A stretch of 64,000 nucleotides of DNA from Phyllobacterium myrsinacearum (GTDB lineage Bacteria > Pseudomonadota > Alphaproteobacteria > Rhizobiales > Rhizobiaceae): positions 733,314 to 797,313 of the forward strand of contig NZ_JACGXN010000001.1 of assembly GCF_014138285.1 (NCBI RefSeq). The letters run 5' to 3'. Below, piece after piece: positions 8,989 through 17,965 of the stretch. The notes under the pieces are model-generated. The model ran no database searches. It worked only from the letters and a program-made list of their open reading frames with translations, and was not told the origin of the DNA. The translations under genes and the position numbers were made by a program. Every line of letters starts with the position of its first letter. Position 1 is the first letter of the stretch.

Positions 8989-9723
8989 ATGCGCGCAAAT
9001 TACAAAATGCAACGGCTTTATATCACCGGGGATCTGGCGGCTGGCAGGCGGACGGATGCTCCGGCTGAAGCCGTCAATTATCTTGCCAATGTGCTGCGGA
9101 TGAAAGACGGCGGTGAAATCCTCGTTTTCAATGGCCGGGACGGCGAATGGCGCGCGACTCTTCGCTTTGAAAGCAAGAAAAAGCTGGCCCTTGAACCGCT
9201 TGAACTGACACGAGAACAGCCGGAATCACCCGACCTACTCTATTGCTTTGCTCCGCTCAAACAGGGACGGCTCGACTATCTCGTGCAAAAAGCTGTTGAA
9301 ATGGGTGCCGGCGTTTTGCAACCGGTGATCACCCAGCACACGCAGGTGACCCGAATCGGCATAGACCGGATCGAGGCCAACGCAATCGAAGCGGCGGAAC
9401 AATGCGGCGTGCTGGCAATTCCCGAAACGCGCGAGCCCGTCAAACTCGACAAGCTGCTGGATGGCTGGAATCCGGACCGGCGCCTGATCTTCTGCGACGA
9501 AGGTCATGATACCCATAACCCCCTACCACTGCTACAAAGCCTGCCGCGTGGGCCGCTCGGCGTCCTGATCGGGCCGGAGGGTGGTTTCTCGGATGCGGAG
9601 CGCGAGACCTTGCGCAAACTGCCTTTCGTAACCGCCATTCCGCTGGGTCAACGCATCCTGCGCGCCGATACTGCCGCCGTTGCCGCACTCGCTCTTATTC
9701 AGGCGACGATCGGTGATTGGTGA
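8989..9723 (+). CDS. rsmE: 16S rRNA (uracil-1498-N3)-methyltransferase RsmE
   Basis: SPOUT-class methyltransferase of 244 aa that modifies U1498 in the decoding region of 16S rRNA. The N-terminal PUA-like RNA-binding domain (about 1-75, [10 protein letters not shown]) is followed by the trefoil-knot SAM domain with [12 protein letters not shown] and a C-terminal [14 protein letters not shown]. The frame runs upstream to a TTG at 8953; the ATG at 8989 ([12 protein letters not shown]) was chosen as the family-like start. gshA follows on the same strand after 107 bases. Confidence 0.93.
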   Translation: MRANYKMQRLYITGDLAAGRRTDAPAEAVNYLANVLRMKDGGEILVFNGRDGEWRATLRFESKKKLALEPLELTREQPESPDLLYCFAPLKQGRLDYLVQKAVEMGAGVLQPVITQHTQVTRIGIDRIEANAIEAAEQCGVLAIPETREPVKLDKLLDGWNPDRRLIFCDEGHDTHNPLPLLQSLPRGPLGVLIGPEGGFSDAERETLRKLPFVTAIPLGQRILRADTAAVAALALIQATIGDW

Positions 9724-9830
9724 GATACAAATTCTCTTGATGAGAGCATCAGCGAAATTTGCTTGCGCTCGTTTCCGAAAACAGCCAATCACGCCTCAAG
9801 TTCGAAAATTCTAGTGGGGAAGCACCATCC

Positions 9831-11204
9831 ATGGCGCGCGATACAACAGACGAGACGCCCCTTTCCGGCACGGAAGAACTGGCGACCTATCTTGCTCAGG
9901 GCTCCAAGCCGCAATCCGCATGGCGCATCGGCACAGAGCACGAAAAATTCCCGTTCTATACCGAAGACAACAGTCCGGTTCCCTATGACGGTCCGCGCGG
10001 CATCCGGGCCATTCTCGAAGGCATGCAGTCAAAGCTTGGCTGGGAACCCATCGTCGATGAAGGAAATATCATCGGCCTCGTCGAACCGACCGGCCAGGGC
10101 GCGATCTCGCTTGAACCAGGCGGCCAGTTCGAACTGTCCGGCGCTCCGCTCTCCACCATTCACCAGACCTGCCGCGAAACCAATGCGCATCTGGCGCAGG
10201 TGCGCGAGATAGCCGAGCCACTCGGTATCCGCTTCCTTGGCCTTGGCGGCAGCCCGAAATGGTCCCTGGCCGAAACGCCGCGCATGCCGAAATCCCGCTA
10301 CAACATCATGTCCAATTATATGCCGAAGGTCGGCAAGGACGGGCTGAACATGATGTACCGCACCTGTACCATCCAGGTGAATCTCGACTTTGCATCGGAA
10401 ACCGACATGCGCCGCAAGATGCAGGTTTCCGTAAAGCTGCAATCCATCGCCACGGCCCTGTTCGCCATGTCTCCCTTCACAGAGCGTAAGCCAAACGGCC
10501 TGCTGTCCTGGCGCTCCGAGATCTGGCGGGACACGGACAACAACCGCTCCGGTGTGCTGCCGTTCATCTTCAACGAGAATTTCGGTTTTGCCGATTATGT
10601 TGAATGGGCGCTCGACGTGCCGATGTATTTTGTCCTGCGCCATGGTCGTTACCATGACTGCACCCATGTTACCTTCCGCCAGTTCATGAACGGCGCGCTG
10701 AAAGATTCGATTCCGGATGGCACGCCCAACATGGGCGACTGGACAAACCACCTTTCCACGCTGTTCCCGGAAGTGCGCTTGAAGCGCTTCCTAGAAATGC
10801 GTGGCGCCGATGGCGGCCCATGGCGGCGTATCTGCGCACTGCCGGCATTCTGGGTCGGCATTCTCTACGATGCCGAAGCGTTGGATGCCGCCGAGGCGCT
10901 GACCCGTGATTGGACCTACCCGGAAGTACAGGCGCTGCGCGACGAGGTGCCGGCAAAGGGCCTGCGCGCCATGTTGCGCAACCGCTCGGTGCACGACATT
11001 TCGCGCGATGTGCTGGCAATTTCGCGCCTCGGCCTCAAGAATCGCGCCTTGCTCAACAGCGAAGGCTTTGACGAGACCCATTATCTCGCGTCGCTCGAAG
11101 AAGTCGTCGCGCGGGGCACGACGTCGGCGGAGCAGATGCTCAGCCAGTACAACACCGTCTGGGGCGGCTCGGTTGAACCTGCGTTTCTGGAGTACGCCTA
11201 CTAG
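9831..11204 (+). CDS. gshA: Glutamate-cysteine ligase, plant-type
   Basis: Catalyses ATP-dependent joining of glutamate and cysteine, the first step of glutathione synthesis in the cytoplasm. The 457-aa length and blocks such as WRIGTEHEKFPFY, GNIIGLVEPTG, SLEPGGQFELSGAP and FLGLGGSPKW match the plant/alphaproteobacterial class rather than the E. coli type. ATG 9831 (MARDTTDETPLSG) follows a purine-rich GGGGA and is preferred to the longer frame opening at 9759. It lies between rsmE and an SDR gene on the same strand. Confidence 0.94.
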   Translation: MARDTTDETPLSGTEELATYLAQGSKPQSAWRIGTEHEKFPFYTEDNSPVPYDGPRGIRAILEGMQSKLGWEPIVDEGNIIGLVEPTGQGAISLEPGGQFELSGAPLSTIHQTCRETNAHLAQVREIAEPLGIRFLGLGGSPKWSLAETPRMPKSRYNIMSNYMPKVGKDGLNMMYRTCTIQVNLDFASETDMRRKMQVSVKLQSIATALFAMSPFTERKPNGLLSWRSEIWRDTDNNRSGVLPFIFNENFGFADYVEWALDVPMYFVLRHGRYHDCTHVTFRQFMNGALKDSIPDGTPNMGDWTNHLSTLFPEVRLKRFLEMRGADGGPWRRICALPAFWVGILYDAEALDAAEALTRDWTYPEVQALRDEVPAKGLRAMLRNRSVHDISRDVLAISRLGLKNRALLNSEGFDETHYLASLEEVVARGTTSAEQMLSQYNTVWGGSVEPAFLEYAY

Positions 11205-11228
11205 TCCTGTCCATGGGGAGACATTGCG

Positions 11229-11972
11229 ATGACCAAGACCATCCTGATAACAGGTGCAAGCCGTGGCATCGGTCGTGCCGCAGCCATTCTTGCCGGTCAA
11301 AAAGGATGGTCCGTCGGCGTCAATTATGTGAGCAACAGGACAGCAGCGGACGACGTGGTCGCGGCAGTCATCGCGGCGGGCGGCAAGGCAAAAGCCATAC
11401 AGGGCGACGTGGCCAGGGAGGCCGACGTCATCGCCATGTTCAGGCAGACCGAGGAACTCGGTCCGCTGGACGGTCTTGTCGTCAATGCCGGTATTGTAGC
11501 GCCCGCATCGAAGCTGATGGATATCGACACCGCCCGCCTGCAGCGTATGTTCGATGTGAATATTCTCGGTGCCTATATCTGTGCACGCGAGGGTATCAGG
11601 CGAATGGCGCATTCACGCGGCGGCAAGGGAGGATCGATCGTCATCCTTTCATCTGCCGCTGCACGCCTCGGCGGGCCGTCGGAATATGTCGACTATGCCG
11701 GATCAAAAGGCGCAATGGATACGCTTACTATCGGCCTTTCCAAGGAAGTCGGCCCGGAAGGCATTCGCGTCAACGCCATTCGGCCCGGTTTGATAGAAAC
11801 CGATATTCACGCCAGCGGCGGCCAGCCGGACCGCGCCCAGCGCCTCGGCGTGACGGCACCGCTTGGACGACCGGGTACGGCTGAAGAAGTTGGTGAATCC
11901 ATCGTCTGGCTGCTCAGCGATGCCGCGTCCTATGTGACCGGCGCGCTCCTGGATGTCACGGGTGGGCGTTAA
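11229..11972 (+). CDS. SDR-family oxidoreductase
   Basis: Classical short-chain dehydrogenase of 247 aa. The nucleotide-binding TGASRGIG is at about 8-15, NAGIV is near residue 83, and the active-site Ser and YxxxK are in ILSSAAARLGG and VDYAGSKGA. The C-terminal NAIRPGLIETDIHASGG and YVTGALLDVTGG are typical. Substrate and cofactor preference are unknown. It starts 24 bases after gshA with GGGGAGA eight bases before the ATG, so co-transcription is likely. Known relatives include FabG-like and glucose-dehydrogenase-like enzymes. Confidence 0.87.
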   Translation: MTKTILITGASRGIGRAAAILAGQKGWSVGVNYVSNRTAADDVVAAVIAAGGKAKAIQGDVAREADVIAMFRQTEELGPLDGLVVNAGIVAPASKLMDIDTARLQRMFDVNILGAYICAREGIRRMAHSRGGKGGSIVILSSAAARLGGPSEYVDYAGSKGAMDTLTIGLSKEVGPEGIRVNAIRPGLIETDIHASGGQPDRAQRLGVTAPLGRPGTAEEVGESIVWLLSDAASYVTGALLDVTGGR

Positions 11973-12047
11973 CTCAGAATTTGACTCCCGTTCCCCGACT
12001 TATGTGTTATGCGAAAGTCAGATTGTCTGACGCGGATTCTTCAAACC

Positions 12048-12986
12048 ATGCCTACACACAAAGCGCTTACCGATGCTTTCATTCCCGAACTGCCGAACTA
12101 TTACCGTGGCAAGGTGCGGGAGAATTATGATCTGCCGGATGGACGGCGCATCATCATCGCTACGGACCGCATCAGTGCGTTTGACCGGATTCTCGCCTGC
12201 ATTCCGCTGAAGGGTGAAGTGCTGACTCAAACCGCGCGCTACCAGTTCGAACAGACCAAGGATATCTGTCCGAACCACGTCCTTGATTATCCCGACCCGA
12301 ACGTCGTGGTTGCCCGCCGGCTTGATATTCTGCCGGTGGAGATCATCGTTCGCGGTTATCTCGCCGGGACCACCGGCACATCGATCCTGACGCTTTACAA
12401 GGCGGGCAAGCGCGAGATGTATGGCACCACCTTCCCCGATGGTCTTCAGGACAATGAAAAGCTGCCTGCGCCGATCATCACGCCGACATCGAAAGCTTTC
12501 GACGGCGGCCATGACGAGCCACTGACCGCTGAGGAAATACTGGACCAGAAGCTGCTCACGCAGGAACAGTGGGACACGGTTTCTGCCTATGCGTTCAAGC
12601 TGTTCGCACGTGGACAGGAAATTGCCGCAAGCCGCGGCCTTATCCTTGCCGATACGAAGTACGAGTTCGGTACGGATGTGGATGGCAACATCGTGCTGGC
12701 CGATGAAATCCATACATCGGATTCCAGCCGCTACTGGTTTGCCGACAGCTATGCACCGGGCAAGCGTCCGGTCAGTTTCGACAAGGATTTCATCCGCACC
12801 TGGGTGGTCGAGCGCTGCGACCCCTACAAGGACGATATCCCCGAAATTCCACAGGATATGATCGACGCCACGACCAAGGTCTACATCCAGGCCTATGAGA
12901 CGATCACCGGTGAAACGTTCACACCCGGCGATCCCTCGATCGATCCGCTGGAGCGGATTCGGAAGAATCTGGCGCAATATTTTTAA
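12048..12986 (+). CDS. purC: SAICAR synthetase (PurC), long form
   Basis: Converts CAIR, aspartate and ATP to SAICAR in purine synthesis. Signature blocks include [11 protein letters not shown] near the N terminus, [27 protein letters not shown] with [17 protein letters not shown] and [12 protein letters not shown]. At 312 aa it belongs to the long, yeast-ADE1-like form, whereas rhizobial pur operons usually carry a form of about 254 aa. This gene is not beside purS/purQ/purL. The frame opens at 12009, but ATG 12048 ([11 protein letters not shown]) is the better start. Confidence 0.92.
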   Translation: MPTHKALTDAFIPELPNYYRGKVRENYDLPDGRRIIIATDRISAFDRILACIPLKGEVLTQTARYQFEQTKDICPNHVLDYPDPNVVVARRLDILPVEIIVRGYLAGTTGTSILTLYKAGKREMYGTTFPDGLQDNEKLPAPIITPTSKAFDGGHDEPLTAEEILDQKLLTQEQWDTVSAYAFKLFARGQEIAASRGLILADTKYEFGTDVDGNIVLADEIHTSDSSRYWFADSYAPGKRPVSFDKDFIRTWVVERCDPYKDDIPEIPQDMIDATTKVYIQAYETITGETFTPGDPSIDPLERIRKNLAQYF

Positions 12987-13042
12987 GGTTCAGCTGGCTG
13001 ATTGGCCCTATGTAGAATGTTGATCTGACTGCAAATCCTGAG

Positions 13043-13065
13043 TGCGTGGTTCGACAAGCTCACCA
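13043..13065. repeat. Dispersed short repeat (TTCGACAAGCTCACC core), copy 1
   Basis: The core GTGGTTCGACAAGCTCACCA, preceded by TGC, lies in the 190-base gap between purC and the DUF937 gene. It matches the left arm of the inverted pair at 38754-38852 over 23 bases. Short intergenic elements with a related GACAAGCTCA core are known from many proteobacteria. The rest of this gap shows nothing recognisable. Confidence 0.6.
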
Positions 13066-13176
13066 ACCAGATGCAGCGAACTGCCTCCCGCGCTCTAACC
13101 CGATAAAAAGATTGAACTTTGATTATCAGCGGGGCTACTCTTCCCTGGTGCATCAGCCCGAAGGAGGATCGGCGCC

Positions 13177-14154
13177 ATGAATCTCGTAGACATGTTCCTG
13201 AAGGGACAGGGTGGGCAGGCTGTGGAGGCATTGTCACGCCAGTTTCAGCTCTCGCAACAACAGACAATCGCGGCTATCGAGGCACTCATGCCTGCCTTTT
13301 CGCAAGGCTTGCAGCGTAATACGGCCGATCCCATGGGCGTCGGCGCGTTCATCCAGGCACTTTCGTCCGGCCAACACGTCAATTATTTTGATAATCCGCA
13401 GGCAGCTTTCAATCCGGCAGGCATAGCTGATGGCAACGCGATTTTGAACAATCTTTTCGGTTCCAAGGATTTGTCGCGGGCGGTCGCCGATCACGCCGCC
13501 CGGATGACCGGTATTGCTGTCAGCACCTTGCAGCAGATGCTGCCGGTGCTTGCATCCATGACGATGGGCGGCCTGTACAAGCAGTCAACGGGCCAGTTTG
13601 CGGCCGCAGGCCTCGGCGGCGGCAATGTCATTGGCGATCTCATCGAACAGATGATGCGTCAAGGCGGCGGGATAGGCGGCCAGACTGCCCCGAACCAGCC
13701 CGGCGCTGTCAATCCGTGGGGACAAATTCTGGAAAGCATGCTTGGTGGCGGCGGTGCCGCTGCTCCGCAACAACCGCAGGGTCAGGCCAATCCGTGGGGC
13801 AACAATCCGCTCGGCCAGATTTTGGAACAAATGACACGCGGCGGCTTCCCCGGTGCCACACCACGGAGTCAACAACCCCAGGGAAATGCGCAAGCGCAGA
13901 ACCCGTTTGGCGACAACCCATTTGGCAAGATTTTTGAGGAAATGCTGGGTGGCGGTGCACGGCAGCAATCGACACCACAGCCTGAGCCAAAACAGCCGGA
14001 TGCGTCGGCCGCCCCTCCGACATCGCCCGATAATCCGTACAAGGATATCTTCGGTCAGATGTTCGAAACGGGCCGGAAGACGAGCGAACAGTATCAAAAA
14101 GGCGTGGAATCCATTTTTGACCAGTATCTGCGCGGGATGGATCGCAACAAATAG
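13177..14154 (+). CDS. DUF937 protein with five-copy C-terminal motif repeat
   Basis: Protein of 325 aa. The N-terminal 140 residues fit DUF937 (MNLVDMFLKGQGGQAVEAL, VSTLQQMLPVLASMTMGGL), a helical domain of unknown function. The tail is Gln/Pro/Gly-rich and holds degenerate repeats at about 151-164, 179-192, 210-223, 247-260 and 286-299, of the form NP(W/L/F/Y)GxI(L/F)ExM followed by Gly-Gly, separated by flexible linkers. There is no signal peptide or TM helix. AAGGAGG-like bases precede the ATG. Expression as a single gene is likely. Confidence 0.82.
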   Translation: MNLVDMFLKGQGGQAVEALSRQFQLSQQQTIAAIEALMPAFSQGLQRNTADPMGVGAFIQALSSGQHVNYFDNPQAAFNPAGIADGNAILNNLFGSKDLSRAVADHAARMTGIAVSTLQQMLPVLASMTMGGLYKQSTGQFAAAGLGGGNVIGDLIEQMMRQGGGIGGQTAPNQPGAVNPWGQILESMLGGGGAAAPQQPQGQANPWGNNPLGQILEQMTRGGFPGATPRSQQPQGNAQAQNPFGDNPFGKIFEEMLGGGARQQSTPQPEPKQPDASAAPPTSPDNPYKDIFGQMFETGRKTSEQYQKGVESIFDQYLRGMDRNK

Positions 14155-14164
14155 TTGTCTCCAC

Positions 14165-14193
14165 AAAGAAAAAGCCCGGCCAAAAGGCCGGGC
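14165..14193 (-). terminator. Rho-independent terminator for DUF1127 gene
   Basis: A perfect 8-bp GC stem (GCCCGGCC/GGCCGGGC, loop of four) at 14174-14193 is followed, on the minus strand, by a T-rich run (complement of 14165-14173). The T run lies on the minus-strand side, so it suits the DUF1127 gene; the DUF937 gene has no T run after the hairpin. Confidence 0.7.
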
Positions 14194-14263
14194 AGTGGGC
14201 AGGCGGGGCACCGGGAGGGGATTCCGGTGTGAATGGGACGCCTGCTAACCAGTCAATCGATGC

Positions 14264-14551
14264 TTAGCTGATCGAGCGTGCTGCGCGTACACGGGCCCTG
14301 ACATCGGCCAATGCGCCCAGTCTTTCACTCGGATCTTCAAGCAGCGACGTGCCAAGGGCCGAATGCAGATCACCGCGCGTGACACCAATGTCATGCAGCA
14401 TTTGATCGTTCCACTCCCCGAGGCTCAAAATCGTTTTGCGATTGCGGCGGGCGACGATCATTCGGGTGACAAAGCCAGCGGCCTGAACCAGCGCGAAAGT
14501 GATCGCGGGTACAAATCCATTTACTTCGGTCGTTCTCGTTGTCGTCGTCAT
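14264..14551 (-). CDS. DUF1127 domain small protein
   Basis: Small protein of 95 aa with a C-terminal DUF1127 (YjiS-like) domain: RRNRKTILSLGEWNDQML followed by HDIGVTRGDL, an Arg-rich helical RNA-binding-type motif. The N-terminal half is moderately hydrophobic (VNGFVPAITFALVQAAGFV). GGAG lies eight bases before the ATG at 14551 on the minus strand, which decides the start over 14584. In Brucella and Agrobacterium, LysR regulators of the VtlR/LsrB type activate DUF1127 genes; here such a regulator is encoded divergently. Confidence 0.83.
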   Translation of the reverse strand: MTTTTRTTEVNGFVPAITFALVQAAGFVTRMIVARRNRKTILSLGEWNDQMLHDIGVTRGDLHSALGTSLLEDPSERLGALADVRARVRAARSIS

Positions 14552-14758
14552 CGCCCTACTCCTTTTTTGAATGGCGCTGATCAAGAAGGGTTGAATCGCG
14601 CAGAAACTATTTTCTACGCATCACGCCTAGCATCGTTTCAATACCGGCGTTTCCTGAACAACTGTAGAATGATCCACAAAAATTGATTATTCAAACGAAT
14701 GTTTTTCATGTAAACGTTCAATAATAATGATGGATCGAACCGTCTTGGGAGCAAAGCC

Positions 14759-15715
14759 ATGAGTGCGCCACTTGATCTTGACCAGTTGCAGACATTTATC
14801 GCCATTGCCGACAGCGGTAGCTTCACCAGAGCGGCCGATGCGGTCAACAAGACACAGTCAGCCGTCTCCATGCAGATGCGCCGGCTGGAAGAGCGGGTTT
14901 CAAAGGCTCTGTTCGAACGGGACGGCCGCACCAACAAATTGACTGAAGATGGGGAACGTTTGCTGGCCTATGCGCGGCGGATGTTGCAACTCAACGGCGA
15001 AACCATCGCGGCTTTTGATGATACGCAACTGCAGGGCCATATCCGCATCGGCACCCCCGATGACTATGCCGACCGTTTCCTGCCCGAAATCATGGCACGC
15101 TTCTCGCGGTCCAACCCCCGCGTCGAGCTTTCGGTGGTGTGCGAGCCCACGGTCAATCTCGACGAGATGATCCGCAAGGGACAGCTTGATCTCGCACTGG
15201 TCACCCAATGCGATGATATGCGCCGGTCGGAAGTGGTGCGAAGCGAGCAGTTGCTCTGGGTAACGTCCGCACATCACACCGTACATGAGGAAAAAGTACT
15301 GCCACTCGCCGTTGGCCGCCCCACGTGCATCTGGCGTGCCGCGGCGATCGATGTGCTCGACACCATGCATCACGATTACCGCATCCTGTTCACCAGCTGG
15401 TCGGCAACGGTTCTCGCCGCAGCCGTGCTGGCGGGCCTTGCGGTGTCGATCCTGCCGGAATGCGCCCTGCGTCCGGGAATGCGGGTTCTGACGGAAGCCG
15501 ACGGCTTCGGCCGCCTGCCTGAGTTCGGCATCGGCATCATGCGTGGACACACCAAGCCTTCGGCCATTGTGGATGCCTTGGCACAGCATATTGTCGAAAG
15601 CCTCGACAACCTGTCCATGCCAACCCCGGTCAGCATGGCTCCGACGGCTGTGCCCAATCTTGTCAACCAGCGCCTGCGGCAGGTGCGCTCGACGGAGCTG
15701 GTACCCGGCTGGTAG
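14759..15715 (+). CDS. LysR-family regulator, LsrB/VtlR-like
   Basis: Regulator of 318 aa. Its N-terminal winged helix (LDLDQLQTFIAIADSGSFTR) and effector domain blocks (HIRIGTPDDYADRFLPEIM, CEPTVNLDE, TSWSATVLAAAVLAGLAVS) look like the rhizobial LsrB / Brucella VtlR group, which controls oxidative-stress and envelope genes and, in Brucella, a small RNA and DUF1127 proteins. Assignment to that orthologue group is from memory of the family, so no symbol is given. The shared 207-base promoter region with the DUF1127 gene contains ATTCAAACGAAT, a LysR-like palindrome. Confidence 0.8.
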   Translation: MSAPLDLDQLQTFIAIADSGSFTRAADAVNKTQSAVSMQMRRLEERVSKALFERDGRTNKLTEDGERLLAYARRMLQLNGETIAAFDDTQLQGHIRIGTPDDYADRFLPEIMARFSRSNPRVELSVVCEPTVNLDEMIRKGQLDLALVTQCDDMRRSEVVRSEQLLWVTSAHHTVHEEKVLPLAVGRPTCIWRAAAIDVLDTMHHDYRILFTSWSATVLAAAVLAGLAVSILPECALRPGMRVLTEADGFGRLPEFGIGIMRGHTKPSAIVDALAQHIVESLDNLSMPTPVSMAPTAVPNLVNQRLRQVRSTELVPGW

Positions 15716-15727
15716 CGGAGAGGCTGC

Positions 15728-16303
15728 CTACAGCCCGCCCTGCCACACTTTGATGGCATCCAAGGGATAGACCAGCATCACGATATTGAGGGTGAGATTG
15801 TCGCGAATGACATATCCCGCCAGCAGTTCAAAAAAGATAGCGATGATAATCGTCAGCCAGAGCGGCGCACGCGATGCAAAGAAAAAGCCAATCACCATGA
15901 AGAGGATATCGCATACCGAATTCAGTACGCTGTCGCCGGTATATCCAAGCGCAATGGTCGCCTCGCGGTAACGGTTGATGACCATATCGGTGTTCTCGAA
16001 AATCTCCCACGCGGCCTCCACCAGAATAGCGAGAAGCAACCGGAACCCCACAGGTTTGCTGCGGGCTACGAGCCAAAGAATGCCGTAGAACAGAAATCCG
16101 TGGATGATATGCGACAGGGAGTACCAGTCAGAAATGTGCTGGGAATTGTCCGATGAATTGACTTCACCCACCCAGAGCTTGACCGTGCCGCACGTGCACA
16201 TGGGATTGCGCCCCATCAACAACAGGACGATGGCAGCAAGCGCGATCATCGCAGCGCCGATCATGAGATAGTGGCGCAGACTGAGACGTCCGGTCATAGG
16301 CAT
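15728..16303 (-). CDS. UPF0314 / DUF2585 membrane protein
   Basis: Integral membrane protein of 191 aa with about five hydrophobic helices. The conserved region after the first helix includes [20 protein letters not shown] and [19 protein letters not shown], with paired cysteines and several histidines characteristic of UPF0314. A later block is [19 protein letters not shown]. The function is unknown. ATGs at 16303 and 16297 are equivalent choices. The gene converges closely with the LysR gene and is divergent from xseA. Confidence 0.85.
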   Translation of the reverse strand: MPMTGRLSLRHYLMIGAAMIALAAIVLLLMGRNPMCTCGTVKLWVGEVNSSDNSQHISDWYSLSHIIHGFLFYGILWLVARSKPVGFRLLLAILVEAAWEIFENTDMVINRYREATIALGYTGDSVLNSVCDILFMVIGFFFASRAPLWLTIIIAIFFELLAGYVIRDNLTLNIVMLVYPLDAIKVWQGGL

Positions 16304-16380
16304 TCCCCTTTTTTATCCCTGGCCCTGTAACATAGAACTCCAAGACTTGACGCCATTCATCACCCCGTTAGGAATAGGCA

Positions 16381-17964
16381 ATGACCGAAAAGTCCGAATC
16401 GACGTCCAACGTCGCTGAATATTCCGTATCCGAAATCTCGGGAGCGCTAAAGCGCACTGTTGAGGATACATTTGGTCATGTGCGCGTGCGCGGCGAGATT
16501 TCCGGGTATCGCGGGCCGCATTCCTCCGGCCATGCCTATTTTTCCCTGAAGGACGACAAGGCCCGTATCGAGGCCGTCGTCTGGCGCGGCAGCATGAGCC
16601 GCCTGAAATTCCAGCCTGAAGAGGGTATGGAGGTCATCGCTACCGGCAAGCTGACCACCTATCCCGGTTCCTCGAAATACCAGATCGTCATCGAACAGAT
16701 GGAACCGGCTGGCGCCGGCGCATTGATGGCGCTTCTGGAGGAACGCAAGCGCAAGCTCGGCGCCGAGGGTCTCTTTGACCCGGCTGCCAAGCAATTGCTG
16801 CCATTCATGCCGCGTGTCATCGGTGTGGTCACATCACCGACCGGCGCCGTTATCCGCGATATCATTCACCGCATTACGGACCGTTTTCCGCTGCACGTAC
16901 TGGTCTGGCCGGTGCGCGTGCAGGGCGAAACCTCAGGCGTCGAAGTGGCGGCGGCCGTCAACGGCTTCAACGCGCTGCAACCCGGTGGCGCCTTGCCGCG
17001 ACCGGATGTTCTCATTGTTGCGCGCGGGGGCGGCAGCCTGGAAGATCTCTGGGGTTTCAACGATGAAATCGTCGTGCGCGCCGTCGCAGCTTCCGGTATT
17101 CCCGTTATCTCGGCCGTGGGCCACGAAACCGACTGGACCCTGATTGATCTTGCAGCCGACGTGCGTGCCCCAACGCCGACCGGTGCAGCTGAGATGGCCG
17201 TTCCTGTGCGGGCCGACCTGCAGGCCAATGTGGCGACCTATGGTGCACGGCTGGCGGCAGGCATGTCGCGTTACCTTGACAATCGCCGTCAGGCGCAACG
17301 GGCGCTGGCACGCGCCCTGCCCTCGGCCGATCAACTGCTTGCCTTGCCCCGTCGGCATTTTGACGAGACAGCGGCCCGGCTTGGCCGAGCCCTGCAGGCG
17401 AATACCCAGAAAAAGCGCGCTCATTTCGACGGCCGCGCCCGGCAATTGTCGCCGCGCGTACTGCAGCAGCGGTTCCGGGAAAAACAGCGGGAAGTGACTG
17501 TTTTCGGTGATCGTTTGCCGCGCAGCCTTGCCGTTTTCCTGCGCGATCGGCGCGCGGTCTTTGCCCGCCATACGCAGCGCCTGTCGCCCGAACCGATTGC
17601 CCGGCTTGCCGTGCGTGGCCGTCAATCACTCACCCAGCTTGAACGGCGGCAGGATCAGGCCATAGACATCAGGCTTGACCGGGCCAGACGGCGTGGCGGC
17701 GAACTCGAGCGGCTTATGAAAACACTCTCGCATGAAAGTGTACTCGAACGCGGTTTTGCCATTGTGCTTGATACGTCGGGGACACCGGTGAAGCGCGCTG
17801 CGGCGGTCGGCAGCGGCGATCATCTCACCTTGCGCTTTCAGGATGGCGAGGTTCAGGCCGTGGCTGGAGAAGGCGACGGCATTCCGGCCCGGCCCAAGCC
17901 CGAACGTCACGCTCCGGCGAAAAAGCCTGCTGTGCCTGGCACGGATCAGGGCTCACTCTTTTAA
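16381..17964 (+). CDS. xseA: Exodeoxyribonuclease VII large subunit
   Basis: Catalytic subunit of exonuclease VII, which degrades single-stranded DNA in both directions. The 527-aa protein has the N-terminal OB-fold ([30 protein letters not shown]), the central catalytic core ([48 protein letters not shown]) and a long Arg/Gln-rich coiled-coil C-terminal half. The family-typical motif [11 protein letters not shown] is near residue 455. xseB is not in this window. The stop lies one base from the convergent binding-protein gene. Confidence 0.95.
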   Translation: MTEKSESTSNVAEYSVSEISGALKRTVEDTFGHVRVRGEISGYRGPHSSGHAYFSLKDDKARIEAVVWRGSMSRLKFQPEEGMEVIATGKLTTYPGSSKYQIVIEQMEPAGAGALMALLEERKRKLGAEGLFDPAAKQLLPFMPRVIGVVTSPTGAVIRDIIHRITDRFPLHVLVWPVRVQGETSGVEVAAAVNGFNALQPGGALPRPDVLIVARGGGSLEDLWGFNDEIVVRAVAASGIPVISAVGHETDWTLIDLAADVRAPTPTGAAEMAVPVRADLQANVATYGARLAAGMSRYLDNRRQAQRALARALPSADQLLALPRRHFDETAARLGRALQANTQKKRAHFDGRARQLSPRVLQQRFREKQREVTVFGDRLPRSLAVFLRDRRAVFARHTQRLSPEPIARLAVRGRQSLTQLERRQDQAIDIRLDRARRRGGELERLMKTLSHESVLERGFAIVLDTSGTPVKRAAAVGSGDHLTLRFQDGEVQAVAGEGDGIPARPKPERHAPAKKPAVPGTDQGSLF

Positions 17965-17965
17965 C

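Noticed and set aside
12018-12977. Open frame of 319 codons antisense to purC
   Set aside because: purC is unambiguous on the plus strand; the antisense product has no motif and covers exactly the same span.
14165-14193. Hairpin as terminator of the DUF937 gene
   Set aside because: On the plus strand the stem is preceded by A residues and not followed by T residues; it fits the minus-strand gene.
14552-14758. Possible AbcR-type small RNA beside the LsrB/VtlR-like gene
   Set aside because: No GC-rich terminator hairpin with a T run is present in the interval and no C-rich antisense loop motif stands out.
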